Assembly (NCBI GenBank): GCA_050298695.1
Contig: JBNKUQ010000017.1
Location: forward strand, 1 to 42,591
Origin: CANLBN01 sp050298695
GTDB lineage: Bacteria; Pseudomonadota; Gammaproteobacteria; Pseudomonadales; Cellvibrionaceae
DNA length: 42,591 nt
Reading direction: 5' to 3'
The stretch's first letter is position 1. Each line of letters opens with the position of its first letter. The notes below the pieces were generated by a model. That model saw nothing but the letters and a program-made list of their open reading frames with translations, did not search any database and was not told where the DNA came from. Made by a program: the position numbers and the translations under genes. Positions 41,333 to 42,591 of this stretch are shown one piece after another.

Positions 41333-42337
41333 CTATTCTGCGCTCTCTACATCTAAACGTTCTATAACACTTAGCAAGTCATCACTCAATGGCGCTTCAA
41401 TGCTTATATCGCGATTATCAAGGTGAGTAAAATTAAGTCTGGCAGCATGTAAAAATAAACGTTTTAATTTGAGCTTATCTTCCAGCGGTAAGTTCTCTTC
41501 AAAACCGTATTTATCATCACCCAATATAGCGTGACCAGCATACTGGCAATGGACTCGTATTTGGTGGGTTCTACCTGTAATAGGTTTCGCCTCAATCAAA
41601 CTACAGGTTTGATAATGTTTAAGAATACGATACTCCGTACGAGATGGCTTGGCCCCAGGGCTTCCCTCTTCCACGGCGCGCACAATACGCTCTCCATTAG
41701 CAAGCAGACTTTTAAGCAGTGCGACATTAATAGCCTTGCGACGCTTAGGCCAACGGCCAATTACCAGCGCATTGTAGACCTTGTCGATACCGCCTTCGCG
41801 CAATAATTGCTGCATATAACGTAAACAGCGACGACTTTTAGCAATCATAACGCACCCAGAAGTCGCTTTATCCAGGCGGTGAATCAACTCTAAAAAAGGA
41901 GCACCCTCTCTGATATGTCTGAGGCTTTCGATCAAACCCAACTGAACACCACTCCCTCCATGCACAGCCAAACCAGAAGGCTTATTAATAACCAATAATG
42001 CATCGTCCTCATACAAAACGGCGCTATTCAGACGCTCAGCCAAACTGGTACTAGGCTTCAATGGCGCCTCTTTACTCGATACACGCACTGGCGGGATACG
42101 TACAATATCACCACTTTTTAACTTGTACTCAGGTTTAACCCTACCCTTATTTACCCTCACTTCACCTTTGCGTAAAATCCTATAAATCAATGATTTAGGT
42201 ACGCCTTTTAAACGGGAAATCAAGTAATTATCGATGCGTTGACCTGCGATATCGGCGTCGATACACCAATGCTGCACCTTGCTATTATCATTAGCGACGG
42301 ATAAATCAGCTGTATTTTTTGAAGGTGATATTGTCAT
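41333..42337 (-). CDS. rluC: 23S rRNA pseudouridine synthase RluC
   Basis: Makes pseudouridines at 955, 2504 and 2580 of 23S rRNA in E. coli. The 334-aa protein has an N-terminal S4 RNA-binding domain (about residues 33-95, RIDNYLISRLKGVPKSLIYR). The RluA-type catalytic domain has the active Asp in ELIHRLDKATSGCVM, plus GRTHQIRVHCQYAGH. It is divergent from a strong promoter at the right edge; in gammaproteobacteria rne occupies that place, and this context separates RluC from RluD. Confidence 0.94.
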   Translation of the reverse strand: MTISPSKNTADLSVANDNSKVQHWCIDADIAGQRIDNYLISRLKGVPKSLIYRILRKGEVRVNKGRVKPEYKLKSGDIVRIPPVRVSSKEAPLKPSTSLAERLNSAVLYEDDALLVINKPSGLAVHGGSGVQLGLIESLRHIREGAPFLELIHRLDKATSGCVMIAKSRRCLRYMQQLLREGGIDKVYNALVIGRWPKRRKAINVALLKSLLANGERIVRAVEEGSPGAKPSRTEYRILKHYQTCSLIEAKPITGRTHQIRVHCQYAGHAILGDDKYGFEENLPLEDKLKLKRLFLHAARLNFTHLDNRDISIEAPLSDDLLSVIERLDVESAE

Positions 42338-42432
42338 CCTGGAATAATAGCAGTTACTGCTTATGAGGGAACATAGCTAGCAACAAAAAATACCTCTAGC
42401 CAACGAAAGCAGTTTACAAACTGGATAAATCA

Positions 42433-42461
42433 TTGAAATATCAGTAGCTTATTGCTATAGT
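42433..42461 (+). promoter_or_regulatory. Strong extended -10 promoter pointing out of the window
   Basis: TTGAAA (42433-42438), a 17-bp spacer and TATAGT (42456-42461), preceded by TGC (extended -10). Each hexamer matches 5 of 6 consensus positions. By synteny with rluC the gene served is probably rne. Confidence 0.7.
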
Positions 42462-42591
42462 CACAAGCGATTTTGCCGACTTCCGAGTGCTGCAACTAGT
42501 GAAAAGAAGCCAACGTTAACTACAGAGATGGCAACTCAACAGGTGTAATTTCAAATCCACCTGCATTTGAATAGATTGTTTTTTCACTAAT
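42462..42591 (+). ncRNA. Probable 5' leader of rne (RNase E), cut by the window end
   Basis: About 125 nt downstream of the promoter carry no start codon with a ribosome-binding site in a long frame. A hairpin CAGGTG ... CACCTG spans about 42540-42562. RNase E genes have long structured leaders through which RNase E controls its own mRNA. Assignment rests on position next to rluC only, as the coding region is outside the window. Confidence 0.35.

Overview
The window looks like chromosomal core DNA of a free-living, aerobic gammaproteobacterium of moderate to low GC content. Gene order is closest to what I know from the Pseudomonas/Cellvibrio side of the class: gyrA-mtaD-ubiG-mupP-yciK on one side, and pheA-tyrA-aroA-cmk-rpsA-ihfB-lapA-lapB and yceD-rpmF-fabD-fabG-acpP-fabF-pabC-mltG-tmk on the other. 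This placement rests on family recognition and synteny, not on a database search. No rRNA, tRNA, CRISPR array, transposase or prophage gene was seen.

Left part (1-15350, all minus strand): gyrA, pheA, tyrA and aroA (end of the shikimate pathway to Phe and Tyr), cysD-cysN (sulfate activation), a ComEA-like helix-hairpin-helix secreted protein, pyrF, cmk, rpsA, ihfB, lapA and lapB. serC and hisC, often found in this cluster, are absent, and cysDN, the ComEA-like gene and pyrF lie inside it. Middle (15659-20060): a DUF1127 gene, then a plus-strand run with start/stop overlaps: mtaD, ubiG, mupP and a yciK-type dehydrogenase (MTA/SAH salvage, ubiquinone methylation, peptidoglycan recycling).

Accessory middle (20061-28414): a convergent pair for a PCuAC copper chaperone and a Sco protein (copper delivery to cytochrome oxidase), miaE, a CHASE-PAS-hybrid histidine kinase whose PAS domain carries FixL-type heme residues, a solitary Xre/MbcA/ParS-type antitoxin-like protein, an LEA14-like protein, a DUF1289 protein, an exported protein of unknown function and a LysR regulator. 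Right part (28645-42591): acnB on plus, then on minus the fatty-acid cluster tmk-mltG-pabC-fabF-acpP-fabG-fabD-rpmF-yceD (without plsX or fabH), maf on plus, and sppA, a HAD phosphatase and rluC on minus. A near-consensus promoter at the right edge points out of the window, where rne would be expected.

Structure beyond genes: a family of seven dispersed palindromic repeats (20 to 126 bp, ends GTCATTCCCGCGA) lies in intergenic gaps, two of them bracketing the PCuAC/Sco pair as direct repeats. A 7-bp tandem repeat supplies the likely -35 element of pyrF. An 11-bp repeat sits next to the likely acpP promoter. A consensus promoter places the yceD start codon almost at the transcription start. A perfect IHF consensus lies upstream of ihfB, and a perfect LysR-type palindrome lies between lysR and acnB. 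No clearly new multi-gene system was found. The kinase plus solitary antitoxin-like gene, and the repeat-embedded promoters, are the parts most worth checking.
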